Source of the DNA: Streptomyces sp. DSM 110735
Lineage (GTDB): Bacteria; Actinomycetota; Actinomycetes; Streptomycetales; Streptomycetaceae
DNA: 64,000 nt
Direction of reading: 5' to 3'
Assembly: GCF_016482685.1 (NCBI RefSeq)
Contig: NZ_JACYHF010000004.1
Coordinates: 62,001-126,000, forward strand
This document shows, in pieces, positions 1-8,619 of this stretch (the first letter of the stretch is position 1; every line of letters starts with the position of its first letter). The translations under genes and the position numbers were made by a program. The notes under the pieces are model-generated. The model was not told the origin of the DNA. It was given only the letters and a program-made list of their open reading frames with translations, and searched no databases.

Positions 1-1959
1 GGTCGTGCCGATGCCGTCGAGCCTCGCGAGCCCGTCCGTCAGGTGCTTCTGCACGTCGGCGAAGGACGCCCCGTCCTTCAGCATGACCTGGTACGACGCC
101 TGGTTGGTGTCGGTGCCGCCGCCGAACGCCGCCATGAAGCCGGAGGAGCCGATGGTGACCTGGTAGTCCTTGACGCCCTTGATCGAGCCGAGCAGCTTCT
201 CCACCCGCTTGGCCTGCGCGTCCGTCGCCTCGAGGCTGGTGCCGGGCTTCAGCGTCTGCTTGACGGTGAGGACCTGCTGCTCGCCCTGGTCGAAGAAGTT
301 CGTCTTCAGCAGCCCGGACATCCCGAAGGTGCCGAGCAGCACGACCACCGCGATCAGCACACTGGTGAGACGGCGCCGGGTCGCGAACCGCAGGACCGGG
401 ACGTAGACACGCTGGAGACGGCTGTTGTTCTCCTTCTCCTCCGCCCGGCGGCGCGCCTCCTCGGCGTCCTCGGGGGTGCCCTTGGGGGCGCGCAGGAACC
501 GGTACGACAGCACCGGCACGACCGTCAGCGACACCAGCAGCGAGGCCAGCAGGGCCGCCGTCACGGTGATGCTGAAGGAGCCGAACAGGGCGCCCACCAT
601 GCCGCCGACCAGCCCGATCGGCAGGAAGACGGCGACCGTGGTGAGGGTCGAGGACGTGACCGCTCCGGCCACCTCGCGCACCGCGCCGATGATGGCGGCG
701 CCGCGCTCCTCGCCGTAGCCGAGGTGGCGCTTGATGTTCTCCAGGACCACGATCGAGTCGTCCACGACCCGGCCGATGGCGATGGTCAGCGCGCCCAGGG
801 TGAGCATGTTCAGGGAGAGCCCGCGCGTCCACAGCACGATCAGCGCGAGGACCACGGACAGCGGGATGGACACCGCCGTGACCAGCGTGGAGCGCACCGA
901 GGCGAGGAAGACCAGGATGACCAGGACCGCGAAGAGCAGACCGAGCGCGCCCTCGGTGGTCAGACCGTCGATGGCCTTGGAGACCGCCGGACCCTGGTCG
1001 CTGACCACGGTCAGCTTCGCGTCCGGGCCGAGGTCGGTACGGAGCTTCGGCAGCTTGTCCTTGACCGCCTGGGAGATGGCGACGGCGCTGCCGTCGTGGT
1101 CCATGGTGACGTTGACGGCGAGGCTCGGGCGGCCGTCGGTGCGGGTGAGGGAGTCCGACGGCGCCGGGCGCTCCTCGACCTTGGCCACATCACCGAGGCG
1201 TACGGGCTTGGCGCCCGGCTCGCCGGTGACCATCAGATCCTTGATCTGGGTCAGCGAGGTGTAGCCGCCGCCGACCTGGACGGTGCGGTTGGCGCCCTGC
1301 TCGTCGAAGGAACCGGCCGGGACGGTCGCGCCGCCCGCCTGCAGCGCGGGGACCAGCGCTGCGGGGGTGAGACCTGCCTTGGCGAGCTTGGCGTTGTCCG
1401 GGGTGACGGCCACCTGGACGTCACGGACGCCGGTGACCTGGACGCGCCCGACGCCGTCGATGTCCTTCAGCGCGGGGACGACCGTGCGGTCCAGCTTGTC
1501 GGCGAGCGCCTGCTGGTCCTGGCCGGAGGACGCGGCGAGGACGACGGTGGGCATGTCGTCGGTGGAGCCGGAGATGACCTGCGGGTCGACGGTGTCCGGG
1601 AGCTGCCCCCGGGCCCGGTTCACGGCCTGCTGCACGTCGGTGACGAGCCGCTTGGTGTCGTTGCCGTAGTCGAAGGACGCCATGATCACGGCGTTGCCCT
1701 CGGAAGCGGTGGAGGTGACACCGGTGATGCCGTCGACGCCCTGGAGGTTGTTCTCGATGGGCTCGACGACCTGCTTCTCGACCACGTCGGGCGAGGCGCC
1801 CTGGTACGGCGCGATCACCGACACCATGGGCAGGTCGATGGTGGGCAGGAGCTGCTGTTTGATCTGGGGTATCGCGATGGCTCCGAAGAGCAGCGCGACG
1901 AGCGACACCAGGCCGACGAGGGCCCGCTGTTTGAGGCTGAACCGGGACAGCCAGGACAT
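1..1959 (-). CDS. RND-family efflux permease (AcrB-like), 3'-truncated by window edge
   Basis: Proton-driven membrane exporter of the RND superfamily, hydrophobe/amphiphile type. The frame stays open from ATG at 1959 to the window edge (653 residues; the family usually has just over 1000), so about the last third is missing. The start follows a GAGAG-type RBS and gives MSWLSRFSLKQR leading into TM1. A long extracytoplasmic porter loop follows, then a block of TM helices. The TM4-like segment AIGRVVDDSIVVLEN (near residue 400) carries the paired Asp residues used for proton relay in this family, and a second porter loop begins (NFFDQGEQQ). It lies 178 bp downstream of the response regulator on the same strand, so co-regulation by that two-component system is likely. 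The substrate cannot be read from sequence. Confidence 0.93.
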   Translation of the reverse strand, partial: MSWLSRFSLKQRALVGLVSLVALLFGAIAIPQIKQQLLPTIDLPMVSVIAPYQGASPDVVEKQVVEPIENNLQGVDGITGVTSTASEGNAVIMASFDYGNDTKRLVTDVQQAVNRARGQLPDTVDPQVISGSTDDMPTVVLAASSGQDQQALADKLDRTVVPALKDIDGVGRVQVTGVRDVQVAVTPDNAKLAKAGLTPAALVPALQAGGATVPAGSFDEQGANRTVQVGGGYTSLTQIKDLMVTGEPGAKPVRLGDVAKVEERPAPSDSLTRTDGRPSLAVNVTMDHDGSAVAISQAVKDKLPKLRTDLGPDAKLTVVSDQGPAVSKAIDGLTTEGALGLLFAVLVILVFLASVRSTLVTAVSIPLSVVLALIVLWTRGLSLNMLTLGALTIAIGRVVDDSIVVLENIKRHLGYGEERGAAIIGAVREVAGAVTSSTLTTVAVFLPIGLVGGMVGALFGSFSITVTAALLASLLVSLTVVPVLSYRFLRAPKGTPEDAEEARRRAEEKENNSRLQRVYVPVLRFATRRRLTSVLIAVVVLLGTFGMSGLLKTNFFDQGEQQVLTVKQTLKPGTSLEATDAQAKRVEKLLGSIKGVKDYQVTIGSSGFMAAFGGGTDTNQASYQVMLKDGASFADVQKHLTDGLARLDGIGTT

Positions 1960-2137
1960 GGGACAGGGTCTCTCTTCTGTGAGCGGCAGAAGCTGCTGGG
2001 ACGGGCGCGGAAGCTTGGGCGGGCACGGAAAAGACGCCCACTCCATACCCTGGCCCATGGCCGGACCCGGCTCCGTAGCCCCCAGGTCCCGTCTCTTACC
2101 CGGCTCCTACTCCACGCGCAGTACACGCGGGTGGAGG

Positions 2138-2815
2138 TCACTCCGTCCGGGGACGTACCAGTCCGGACTCGTAGGCGATGACCACGAGCTGGGCGCGGTC
2201 GCGGGCGCCGAGCTTGGCCATGGCGCGGTTGACGTGCGTCTTCACGGTCAGCGGGCTGACCTCCAGGCGCTCGGCGATCTCGTCGTTGCTGAGCCCGCCG
2301 GCCACCTGGACCAGCACCTCGCGCTCACGCCCGGTGAGCGCGTCGAGGCGGGCGAGGCGGACCGGGTCGGGGGCGGCGGTGTCCGCCTGGGCGAGGAAGC
2401 GGGCGATCAGTCCCTTGGTGGCGGCCGGGGAGAGCAGCGCCTCGCCGTCGGCGGCCAGCCGGATCGCGGCGAGCAGTTCCTCCGGCTCGCTGCCCTTGCC
2501 GAGGAAGCCGGAGGCGCCCGCGCGCAGCGCCTCCACCACGTAGTCGTCGACCTCGAAGGTGGTCAGGATGACCACGCGGACCCGGGCGAGGTCCGGGTCG
2601 GCGCCGATCATGCGGGTGGCGGCGAGTCCGTCGGTGCCGGGCATCCGGATGTCCATGAGGACCACGTCGGCGGCGCGCTCCTTGGCCAGCCGTACCGCCT
2701 CGGCGCCGTCGGACGCCTCCCCGACGACGGCCATGCCGGGCTCGGACTCCACCAGCACCCGGAACGCGCTGCGCAGCAGCGCCTGGTCGTCGGCGAGCAG
2801 GACGCGGATCGTCAC
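2138..2815 (-). CDS. NarL/FixJ-type response regulator
   Basis: 225-aa two-domain response regulator. The receiver domain has acidic residues D9/D10, the phospho-acceptor D55 in VLMDIRMPG, and K107 in FLGKGSE. The C-terminal LuxR/GerE helix-turn-helix (about 155-215) has the motif LTGREREVLVQVAGGLSNDEIAERL. The GTG start at 2815 overlaps the stop of the upstream kinase as GTGA, so the pair is translationally coupled. The partner is evidently that kinase, and the likely target is the RND permease downstream. An open frame continues upstream inside the kinase gene but is only a shadow. Confidence 0.93.
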   Translation of the reverse strand: MTIRVLLADDQALLRSAFRVLVESEPGMAVVGEASDGAEAVRLAKERAADVVLMDIRMPGTDGLAATRMIGADPDLARVRVVILTTFEVDDYVVEALRAGASGFLGKGSEPEELLAAIRLAADGEALLSPAATKGLIARFLAQADTAAPDPVRLARLDALTGREREVLVQVAGGLSNDEIAERLEVSPLTVKTHVNRAMAKLGARDRAQLVVIAYESGLVRPRTE

Positions 2816-4032
2816 GCGGACTCCTCCCGGTCGGTCGTACGGGTCTTGACCGGCAGGATGGCATGGACGCGGAAGCCGCCGCCGAAGCGGGGTCCGGTGG
2901 TCAGGGTGCCGCCGAGCGCGGTGACCCGCTCGCGCATCCCGAGCAGCCCGTGCCCGCCGCCCCCGCCGGGCGCAGCGGTGCCGCCGGGTCCGTTGTCCAG
3001 CACGCTGACCTCGATGTTCGGTCCCACCCGTACGACACTGACCTCGGCCTTGGCGCCGGTCCCGGCGTGCTTCTGGGCGTTGGTCAGCGCCTCCTGGACG
3101 ATCCGGTAGGCGGCGAGGTCGACGGCGGCGGGCAGTTCGGTGTCCTGGTCGGCGCGGGCGACCTCCACCGGGAGTCCGGCGCTGCGGAAGGTCCCCGCCA
3201 GCTCGTCGAGGCGGTTGAGACCGGGGGCGGGTTCGGTGGGCGCGGCCGGGTCGCCGGACTGGCGCAGCAGACCGACGGTGGCGCGCAGCTCCCCGAGCGC
3301 GGAGCGGCTGGCGGAGCGGACGTGGGCGAGCGCTTCCTTGGCCTGGTCGGGGCGCCGGTCCATGACATGGGCGGCGACGCCCGCCTGCACGTTGACCAGG
3401 GCGATGTGGTGGGCGACCACGTCGTGCAGCTCGCGGGCGATGCGCAGCCGCTCCTCGGCGACCCGGCGGCGCGCCTCCTCCTCGCGGGTGCGCTCGGCGC
3501 GTTCGGCGCGCTCCCGTATCGCCTGCACGAAGGCGCGGTGGCTGCGCACGGCGTCGCCCGCGGTGGCGCCGATGCCGGTCCAGGCGATGATGGCGAGGTT
3601 CTCCTGGGCGTACCAGGGCAGCGGTCCGGCGAGCATCGCGGCGGCGGTCAGCAGGGTCGTGACCAGCAGCGCGACGCGCCAGGTGGTGGCCCGCCCGGTG
3701 GTGGAGGCGACCGTGTAGAGGGCGACGACGGCGCACATCACGACGGGGGCGCGCGGGTCGCCGGTGACGCACTCGACGAGCGAGCAGACGCCGGTGACCG
3801 CGAGGACGGCCATGGGCGCGCGGCGGCGCAGCACGAGCGCGACGGCACCGACGACCATCAGGACCAGGCTCAGCGGGTCCGGGGCGCGCTCGCCCCAGGC
3901 GACACCGTGCTCGCCGTGCGGCGAGGCGAAGGAGCCGCCGATCATGCACACCAGCACCAGACCGGCGAGGACGGCGTCCAGTGCGAGGGGGTGGGCCTGC
4001 GCTCCGTACCGGGCGCGTTGGAGAGTGCTCAC
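2812..4032 (-). CDS. Sensor histidine kinase (HisKA_3 type)
   Basis: 406-aa membrane sensor kinase, chosen from GTG at 4032 (MSTLQRARYGAQ). The N-terminal half has four or more hydrophobic TM stretches (LDAVLAGLVLVCMIGG, VLMVVGAVALVLRR and others). The dimerisation/phospho-transfer helix RIARELHDVVAHHIALVNV contains the His, and the C-terminal HATPase domain shows VLDNGPGG and GHGLLGMRERV. This is the kinase type that normally pairs with NarL-family regulators, and the downstream gene overlaps it by 4 bp (GTGA). The signal sensed is unknown. The RBS for the chosen start is weak, so a start further upstream is possible. Confidence 0.9.
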   Translation of the reverse strand: MSTLQRARYGAQAHPLALDAVLAGLVLVCMIGGSFASPHGEHGVAWGERAPDPLSLVLMVVGAVALVLRRRAPMAVLAVTGVCSLVECVTGDPRAPVVMCAVVALYTVASTTGRATTWRVALLVTTLLTAAAMLAGPLPWYAQENLAIIAWTGIGATAGDAVRSHRAFVQAIRERAERAERTREEEARRRVAEERLRIARELHDVVAHHIALVNVQAGVAAHVMDRRPDQAKEALAHVRSASRSALGELRATVGLLRQSGDPAAPTEPAPGLNRLDELAGTFRSAGLPVEVARADQDTELPAAVDLAAYRIVQEALTNAQKHAGTGAKAEVSVVRVGPNIEVSVLDNGPGGTAAPGGGGGHGLLGMRERVTALGGTLTTGPRFGGGFRVHAILPVKTRTTDREESA

Positions 4033-4273
4033 CGGTGAACAGTACGGGCGCCGGGCGGGGTACGGGAATCGGTCCCCGGACAGCCGGGGTCTGTCATGGT
4101 CGCCACGCCGTCGCTGACAGCCCCCCACGCGCCGCACGGACCGTCAGGTGTCGGTCGGTGTTCGCCCCGGGTATCCATGACGGACGCCTGGTGTTGGCCG
4201 TACCGGCCCAGCCTTCTGCTCGGCGTCCGTGCCCAGGCGGCCGGACGCGTCCAGTCGACGAAAGGCGGTCCCC

Positions 4274-5665
4274 GTGCGCCCCCACCCCTCGTCCCTCCGC
4301 TCCCTGTGGACGGTCGCCGCGCTCGCGCTGGTGTCGGCGGCTGCCCCGCTGCTGCCGACCGCCCCGGCGGCGGCAGCGAGCTACGGGACGCCGACGATCA
4401 AGCTGTCGGCCGGGTATCTGTCGGGCGCGGTCGGCGCGAGCGGGGACCCGGTCGTCACGGCGACGGTCGCGCAGAGCGGCGCGAGCGCCTCCGACCTGAC
4501 GGTCGCCGCGAGCAAGACGAGCAGGTCGGCGGTGGCGGGCACGGGAGACGTGCAGGTCACGGGCGCGGGCGAGACCCGTACGGTCGCCGTCACCGCCCAC
4601 GCGCAGGGCTACACCGACCTCACCCTGAAGGTGACCGGGCTCGGCGGCAAGACGGCCACCGCGACCCTGCACTACGCGGCGTCCCCGGCGGTGCAGCACT
4701 CGGCGGACGCCCGCTATCTGACCGGCGCGTCGGACGCCTCGGCCGCCGTGGACGCCGGGAACGGCTACCTCCTGGTCGCCAACGACGAGGACAACACCCT
4801 GCGCCTGTACGACGGTTCGTCCTCCGGGGCGCCGGTGAGGAGCTGGGACCTGAGCAGTGCGCTGGGCGCCGACAAGGAGGTGGACATCGAGGGCGGCACC
4901 CGGATCGGGAACACCGTGTACTGGACCGGCTCGCTCGGCAACAACAAGGACGGCGCGTACAAGCCCGCCCGGAACACCGTCTTCACCACCACGCTCTCCG
5001 GCTCCGGCGCGGCGACCTCGGTGACCTTCGGGACGGCGGGCCACCGGCTCCGGGACGACCTGGTGGCCTGGGACCAGGCGAACGGCGACCGGTACGGCTT
5101 CGCCGCGGCGACCGCCGACGGGCAGACCCCGAAGCAGGTCGACGGGCTCAACGTGGAGGGCCTGGAGTTCGCGCCCGGCTCCACCACCACCGCCTACCTG
5201 GGCTTCCGCGCCCCGCTGGTCCCGCCGCAGGAGGGCGGGAAGGCGCTGCTGGTGCCGGTGACGAACATGGACCAGGTGGTACGCGGCACGAAGGCGACGT
5301 TCGGCACGCCCGTCGAGCTGGACCTCGGCGGTCTGTCGGTGCGGGATCTGCGCCTGGGCGACCAGGGGCAGTATCTGATCCTGGCGGGGTCCTGGGCGGC
5401 GGAGGACAACAGCGCGCCCTATGCGCTCTACACGTGGGACGGCGTGGCGGGGCACCAGCCGGTGAAGGCGCTGGACCTGCCGACGGCGGACGCGGGCGGC
5501 TGGGAGTCGATCGTGACCACGCCCGATCTGTCGGTGCCCGGCGGCCGGGTTCAGTTGATCACCGACGACGGCAGCGCCGACCTCTACGGCGACGGCACCG
5601 AGGCGAAGGACCTCTCCCACCCGGAGTGGCAGAAGTCCCGCACCACGTGGTTCACGCTGAACTGA
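4274..5665 (+). CDS. Secreted protein, possibly DUF3616-like
   Basis: 463-aa exported protein. The GTG start at 4274 has an AAAGG RBS 8 bp upstream. It yields a classical signal peptide: an Arg/His-containing N-terminus, the hydrophobic stretch LWTVAALALVSAA, and an Ala-rich cleavage area (APAAAAS, about residue 35). The mature part begins with an Ig-like beta-rich section (to about 140). A larger domain follows with recurring GNGYLLVANDEDNTLRLYD-like and TTAYLGFRAPLVP-like strands, which reads as a beta-propeller and recalls DUF3616 proteins. No catalytic motif is obvious. It ends in a tail-to-tail arrangement 30 bp from pspAA. Confidence 0.78.
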   Translation: MRPHPSSLRSLWTVAALALVSAAAPLLPTAPAAAASYGTPTIKLSAGYLSGAVGASGDPVVTATVAQSGASASDLTVAASKTSRSAVAGTGDVQVTGAGETRTVAVTAHAQGYTDLTLKVTGLGGKTATATLHYAASPAVQHSADARYLTGASDASAAVDAGNGYLLVANDEDNTLRLYDGSSSGAPVRSWDLSSALGADKEVDIEGGTRIGNTVYWTGSLGNNKDGAYKPARNTVFTTTLSGSGAATSVTFGTAGHRLRDDLVAWDQANGDRYGFAAATADGQTPKQVDGLNVEGLEFAPGSTTTAYLGFRAPLVPPQEGGKALLVPVTNMDQVVRGTKATFGTPVELDLGGLSVRDLRLGDQGQYLILAGSWAAEDNSAPYALYTWDGVAGHQPVKALDLPTADAGGWESIVTTPDLSVPGGRVQLITDDGSADLYGDGTEAKDLSHPEWQKSRTTWFTLN

Positions 5666-5695
5666 CGTCCCGGAGTCTGCGTGGTCCCGGGCAGG

Positions 5696-5974
5696 TCAGC
5701 CCGGGATCAGTCCGTCGTCCCCGAGCAGCTCCCGGACCTCCTCCAGGGTGGCGTCCGGGGCGGGCAGGATCAGCTCGGAGGGCTCCAGGGCGTCGTCCGG
5801 CAGCGGGGTGCCGAAGCTCCGGACGGCGTCGAGGAGGGCGGTGAGGGTGCGGCGGAAGCCCGCCTCGTCACCGCTCTCCATCTCGGCCAGCAGCTCGTCG
5901 TCCAGCTTGTTCAGCTCGGTGAAGTGCGCGTCGTCCACGCGCACCTGGCCCTCGCCCATGATCCGTACGATCAC
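5696..5974 (-). CDS. pspAA: PspA-associated protein PspAA
   Basis: 92-aa acidic cytoplasmic protein beginning MIVRIMGEGQVRVDD (GTG start), the characteristic N-terminus of the PspAA family found beside PspA in actinobacteria. The predicted short beta-strand N-terminus is followed by helices rich in Asp/Glu (LNKLDDELLAEMESGDE). It lies 33 bp downstream of pspA on the same strand, so it is almost certainly cotranscribed. Its role is inferred from partnership with PspA in the envelope-stress response; the mechanism is not established. Confidence 0.9.
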   Translation of the reverse strand: MIVRIMGEGQVRVDDAHFTELNKLDDELLAEMESGDEAGFRRTLTALLDAVRSFGTPLPDDALEPSELILPAPDATLEEVRELLGDDGLIPG

Positions 5975-6007
5975 GTCGGCCTCCTCGGCGTCGGTCCCGG
6001 CGGCGGG

Positions 6008-6796
6008 CTACTGCTTGTCGAAGCGCGGGGTGTCCTGCGACTGCCGGTCCTGCGCCTGGCCGGTGCCGCCCTCGATGGCCTGCTGCGGGGAGCCCCCGGC
6101 CAGCTCGGCCTTCATCCGCTGGAGTTCCAGCTCGACGTCCGACCCGCCGGAGAGGCGGTCCAGCTCGGCCTGGATGTCGTCCTTGGCCATGCCGGACTGG
6201 TCGTCCAGGGCGCCGGAGGCGAGCAGCTCGTCGATGGCACCGGCGCGGGCCTGGAGCTGGGCGGTCTTGTCCTCGGCGCGCTGGATCGCGAGACCGACGT
6301 CGCCCATCTCCTCGGAGATGCCGGAGAACGCCTCGCCGATGCGGGTCTGCGCCTGGGCGGCGGTGTAGGTCGCCTTGATGGTCTCCTTCTTGGTGCGGAA
6401 GGCGTCCACCTTGGCCTGGAGGCGCTGGGCGGCGAGCGTCAGCTTCTCCTCCTCGCCCTGGAGCGTGGCGTGCTGCGTCTCCAGGTCGGTGACCTGCTGC
6501 TGGAGGGCGGCACGGCGGGAGAGCGCCTCGCGGGCGAGGTCCTCGCGGCCGAGCGCGAGCGCCTTGCGGCCCTGGTCCTCCAGCTTCCCGGACTGCTGCT
6601 GCAACTGGTTGAGCTGGAGCTCCAGGCGCTTGCGGGAGGTCGCCACGTCGGCCACGCCCCGGCGCACCTTCTGGAGCAGCTCCAACTGCTTCTGGTACGA
6701 GTAGTCGAGGGTCTCGCGCGGGTCCTCGGCCCGGTCAAGGGCCTTGTTCGCCTTCGCGCGGAAGATCATCCCCATACGCTTCATGACACCGCTCAT
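6008..6796 (-). CDS. pspA: Phage shock protein A (PspA/IM30 family)
   Basis: 262-aa peripheral membrane protein of the PspA/Vipp1 (ESCRT-III-like) family, which coats and stabilises the cytoplasmic membrane under envelope stress. The amphipathic N-terminus MSGVMKRMGMIFRAKANKAL and the long Gln/Leu-rich coiled coil (about 30-190, e.g. LELQLNQLQQQSGKLEDQ) are clear. The tail is Gln-rich and disordered. The start was taken at ATG 6796; ATG 6784 has the better RBS (GAGCGG) and would remove four residues. It is followed by pspAA. A further Psp partner, pspAB, lies 46 kb away next to htpX. Confidence 0.95.
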   Translation of the reverse strand: MSGVMKRMGMIFRAKANKALDRAEDPRETLDYSYQKQLELLQKVRRGVADVATSRKRLELQLNQLQQQSGKLEDQGRKALALGREDLAREALSRRAALQQQVTDLETQHATLQGEEEKLTLAAQRLQAKVDAFRTKKETIKATYTAAQAQTRIGEAFSGISEEMGDVGLAIQRAEDKTAQLQARAGAIDELLASGALDDQSGMAKDDIQAELDRLSGGSDVELELQRMKAELAGGSPQQAIEGGTGQAQDRQSQDTPRFDKQ

Positions 6797-7069
6797 GGGC
6801 TTCGCGCGCCCCCTTCTGACGGAACTCCGGCTCACCGATCCTGCGACAGAACCCACAGTACGGGCCCTGCCTCCATTACCGCACCGTTCGGGACCTCATG
6901 CTCTCCTCCCCAGGGACGAGGGCGGACGCCCCCGCTCCGGCGTGAGGAGTAGGTGATCCCCGGGCGGCGCCCCGTTCGTCCCCCGTTTCCCCCGGTGCGG
7001 TCCCTGCTACAGACGCCGGGTGTTGCCGGATCGTTCCCCAGAGGGCTGGGGTCCATGCCGCGAAGCCCG

Positions 7070-7075
7070 TACCCT
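7070..7075 (+). promoter_or_regulatory. -10 hexamer TACCCT for leaderless transcript
   Basis: TACCCT ends 8 bp before GTG 7084, the spacing at which transcription would start on or next to the start codon. No RBS is visible, which supports a leaderless mRNA for the DUF3043 gene. Confidence 0.45.
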
Positions 7076-7083
7076 TGGGTTTT

Positions 7084-7680
7084 GTGTTCCGTAGCCGTGC
7101 CAAGGAAGAGAAGGCCCCCGCCGACAAGGCGCAGGTGACCCTCTCCAAGCAGACCCGTGACCCGCAGGCCCCGAAGGGCAGGCCCACGCCCAAGCGCAGT
7201 GAGGCCCAGTCCCAGCGGCGCAGCGTGGCCAGTACGCCCACGAACCGCAAGGACGCGGCCAAGCGCCAGCGCGAGGAGCGCCGCGGCGCTCTCGAGCGGC
7301 AGCGCAAGGCGCTGGCCGGCGGTGATGAGCGGTACCTGCCCGCCCGTGACAAGGGCCCGATCCGGAAGTTCGCCCGTGACTGGGTGGACTCGCGGATCAA
7401 CGTCGCGGAGTACTTCCTGCCCTCGGCCATCGTGATCCTGGTGCTCAGCGTCGTGCGGGTGCCCGCGCTGCAGAGCATCGCGCTGATCCTGTGGCTGATC
7501 GTGATCGTGCTCATCGTGGCCGACTCGGCGTGGAGCGGCGTCCGGCTGCGCAAGGCGCTGGCCCAGCGCTTCCCGAACGACAACCGCAGGGGCGCGGTGG
7601 CCTACGGTCTGATGCGCTCGCTCCAGATGCGTCGGCTCCGGCTGCCCAAGCCGCAGGTCAAGCGCGGAGAGCGACCCTGA
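7084..7680 (+). CDS. DUF3043 membrane protein
   Basis: 198-aa protein starting MFRSRAKEEKAP from GTG 7084; a TANNNT hexamer 8 bp upstream and no RBS suggest a leaderless transcript. The first 90 residues are very basic and hydrophilic (repeated R/K/Q, e.g. KDAAKRQREERRGALERQRK). After DSRINVAEYFLP come two adjacent hydrophobic helices (SAIVILVLSVVRVPALQ and IALILWLIVIVLIVADS), so it is a two-TM protein with a charged cytoplasmic N-terminus. This matches the actinobacterial DUF3043 family of unknown function. It ends overlapping the next gene, suggesting translational coupling. Confidence 0.88.
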   Translation: MFRSRAKEEKAPADKAQVTLSKQTRDPQAPKGRPTPKRSEAQSQRRSVASTPTNRKDAAKRQREERRGALERQRKALAGGDERYLPARDKGPIRKFARDWVDSRINVAEYFLPSAIVILVLSVVRVPALQSIALILWLIVIVLIVADSAWSGVRLRKALAQRFPNDNRRGAVAYGLMRSLQMRRLRLPKPQVKRGERP

Positions 7681-8537
7681 GCGCAGACGCAGCTCCCCGG
7701 CCCGCCGCCGGGCTCCGGCCGGGCGGACCGGGTGTTCCGCGTGACCTCCTGCGCCATGAACTGGTGACCCGGCAGCTCGACGAGCAGCTCCGGGCGCGCT
7801 ACTCCCTGGGGCGGCGGCTGCGGGTGCTCGACGTGGGCACCGGCCGGGGCGCGGGCGCGCTCAGGCTGGCCCGGCTCGGCCATCACGTCACCGGGGTGGA
7901 GAACGACCCGGTGGTGATCGCGGGGGCGCGCGCGAACCTGGCCGCCGAGCCGGAGGGCGTGCGCGAGCGGGTCCGGCTGGTGCACGGCGACGGGCGGGAC
8001 ACCGGCGTGCACTTCCTGCCGGGCAGCTTCGACGTGGTCCTCTGCCACGGTCTGCTGATGCGGGTCGAGGAGCCCGATCCGCTGGTCGCGGGTCTGGCCA
8101 GGATGCTCGCGCCCGGCGGTCTGCTCTCCCTGCTGGTGCGCAACGGCGACGCGCTCGCCATGCGGCCCGGTCGTGCCGGTGACTGGACGGCAGCCCTCGC
8201 CGCGCTCGACGCCACCGCCCTGCTGCCGCGCTCGCGCTCCGAGTCCGACGGCGAGAGCCCGGCCGAGCAGCCCGGTCCCCGGGGTCGCGCGGAGCGCCTG
8301 GCGGTACTGACCGCCACCCTCGACGGCATCGCCGCCCCGCTGCACGCCTGGTACGGCGTGGGCGTCTTCACCGACCTCGCCGACGCGGACGACACGGCGA
8401 CGGCGCCGCCGTCCCCGCCGTCTTCGTATCCGGCCACCGACGTGCCCGGACTCCTCGACGTGGAGGAGCGGGCGGGGTGTACGGACCCCTACCGCGGGGT
8501 CGCGGCGCTGCTGCACGTGTGCGGGGTGCGGGGCTGA
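7677..8537 (+). CDS. SAM-dependent methyltransferase, class I
   Basis: About 286 aa. Motif I LRVLDVGTGRGAGALRLARLG, the acidic loop VENDP, motif II-like HGDGRDTGVHFLPGSFDVVLCHG and LAPGGLLSLLVRNGD identify a Rossmann-fold methyltransferase; the substrate is unknown. The start is not ATG or GTG in the expected place: the frame is open through a CTG at 7677 overlapping the upstream TGA (CTGA), preceded by a GGAGA RBS 6 bp away. The first conventional in-frame start, GTG 7764, would remove the conserved-looking LRPGGPGVPRDLLRHEL segment. I therefore prefer the coupled CTG start, with reservations. Confidence 0.85.
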   Translation: MSADAAPRPAAGLRPGGPGVPRDLLRHELVTRQLDEQLRARYSLGRRLRVLDVGTGRGAGALRLARLGHHVTGVENDPVVIAGARANLAAEPEGVRERVRLVHGDGRDTGVHFLPGSFDVVLCHGLLMRVEEPDPLVAGLARMLAPGGLLSLLVRNGDALAMRPGRAGDWTAALAALDATALLPRSRSESDGESPAEQPGPRGRAERLAVLTATLDGIAAPLHAWYGVGVFTDLADADDTATAPPSPPSSYPATDVPGLLDVEERAGCTDPYRGVAALLHVCGVRG

Positions 8538-8619
8538 GCCCGTCACCTGCACGGGGCTGAGCGCCCGTTCGGGCGTATCCGGCGGGGCGGTACGCGCCCC
8601 GCGCGCTCAGACTCGGGGC

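Noticed and set aside
43..2181. Very long open frame on the plus strand (about 700 codons)
   Set aside because: It is the antisense shadow of the RND permease and its upstream region; composition is Gly/Arg/Asp/His-rich with no domain.
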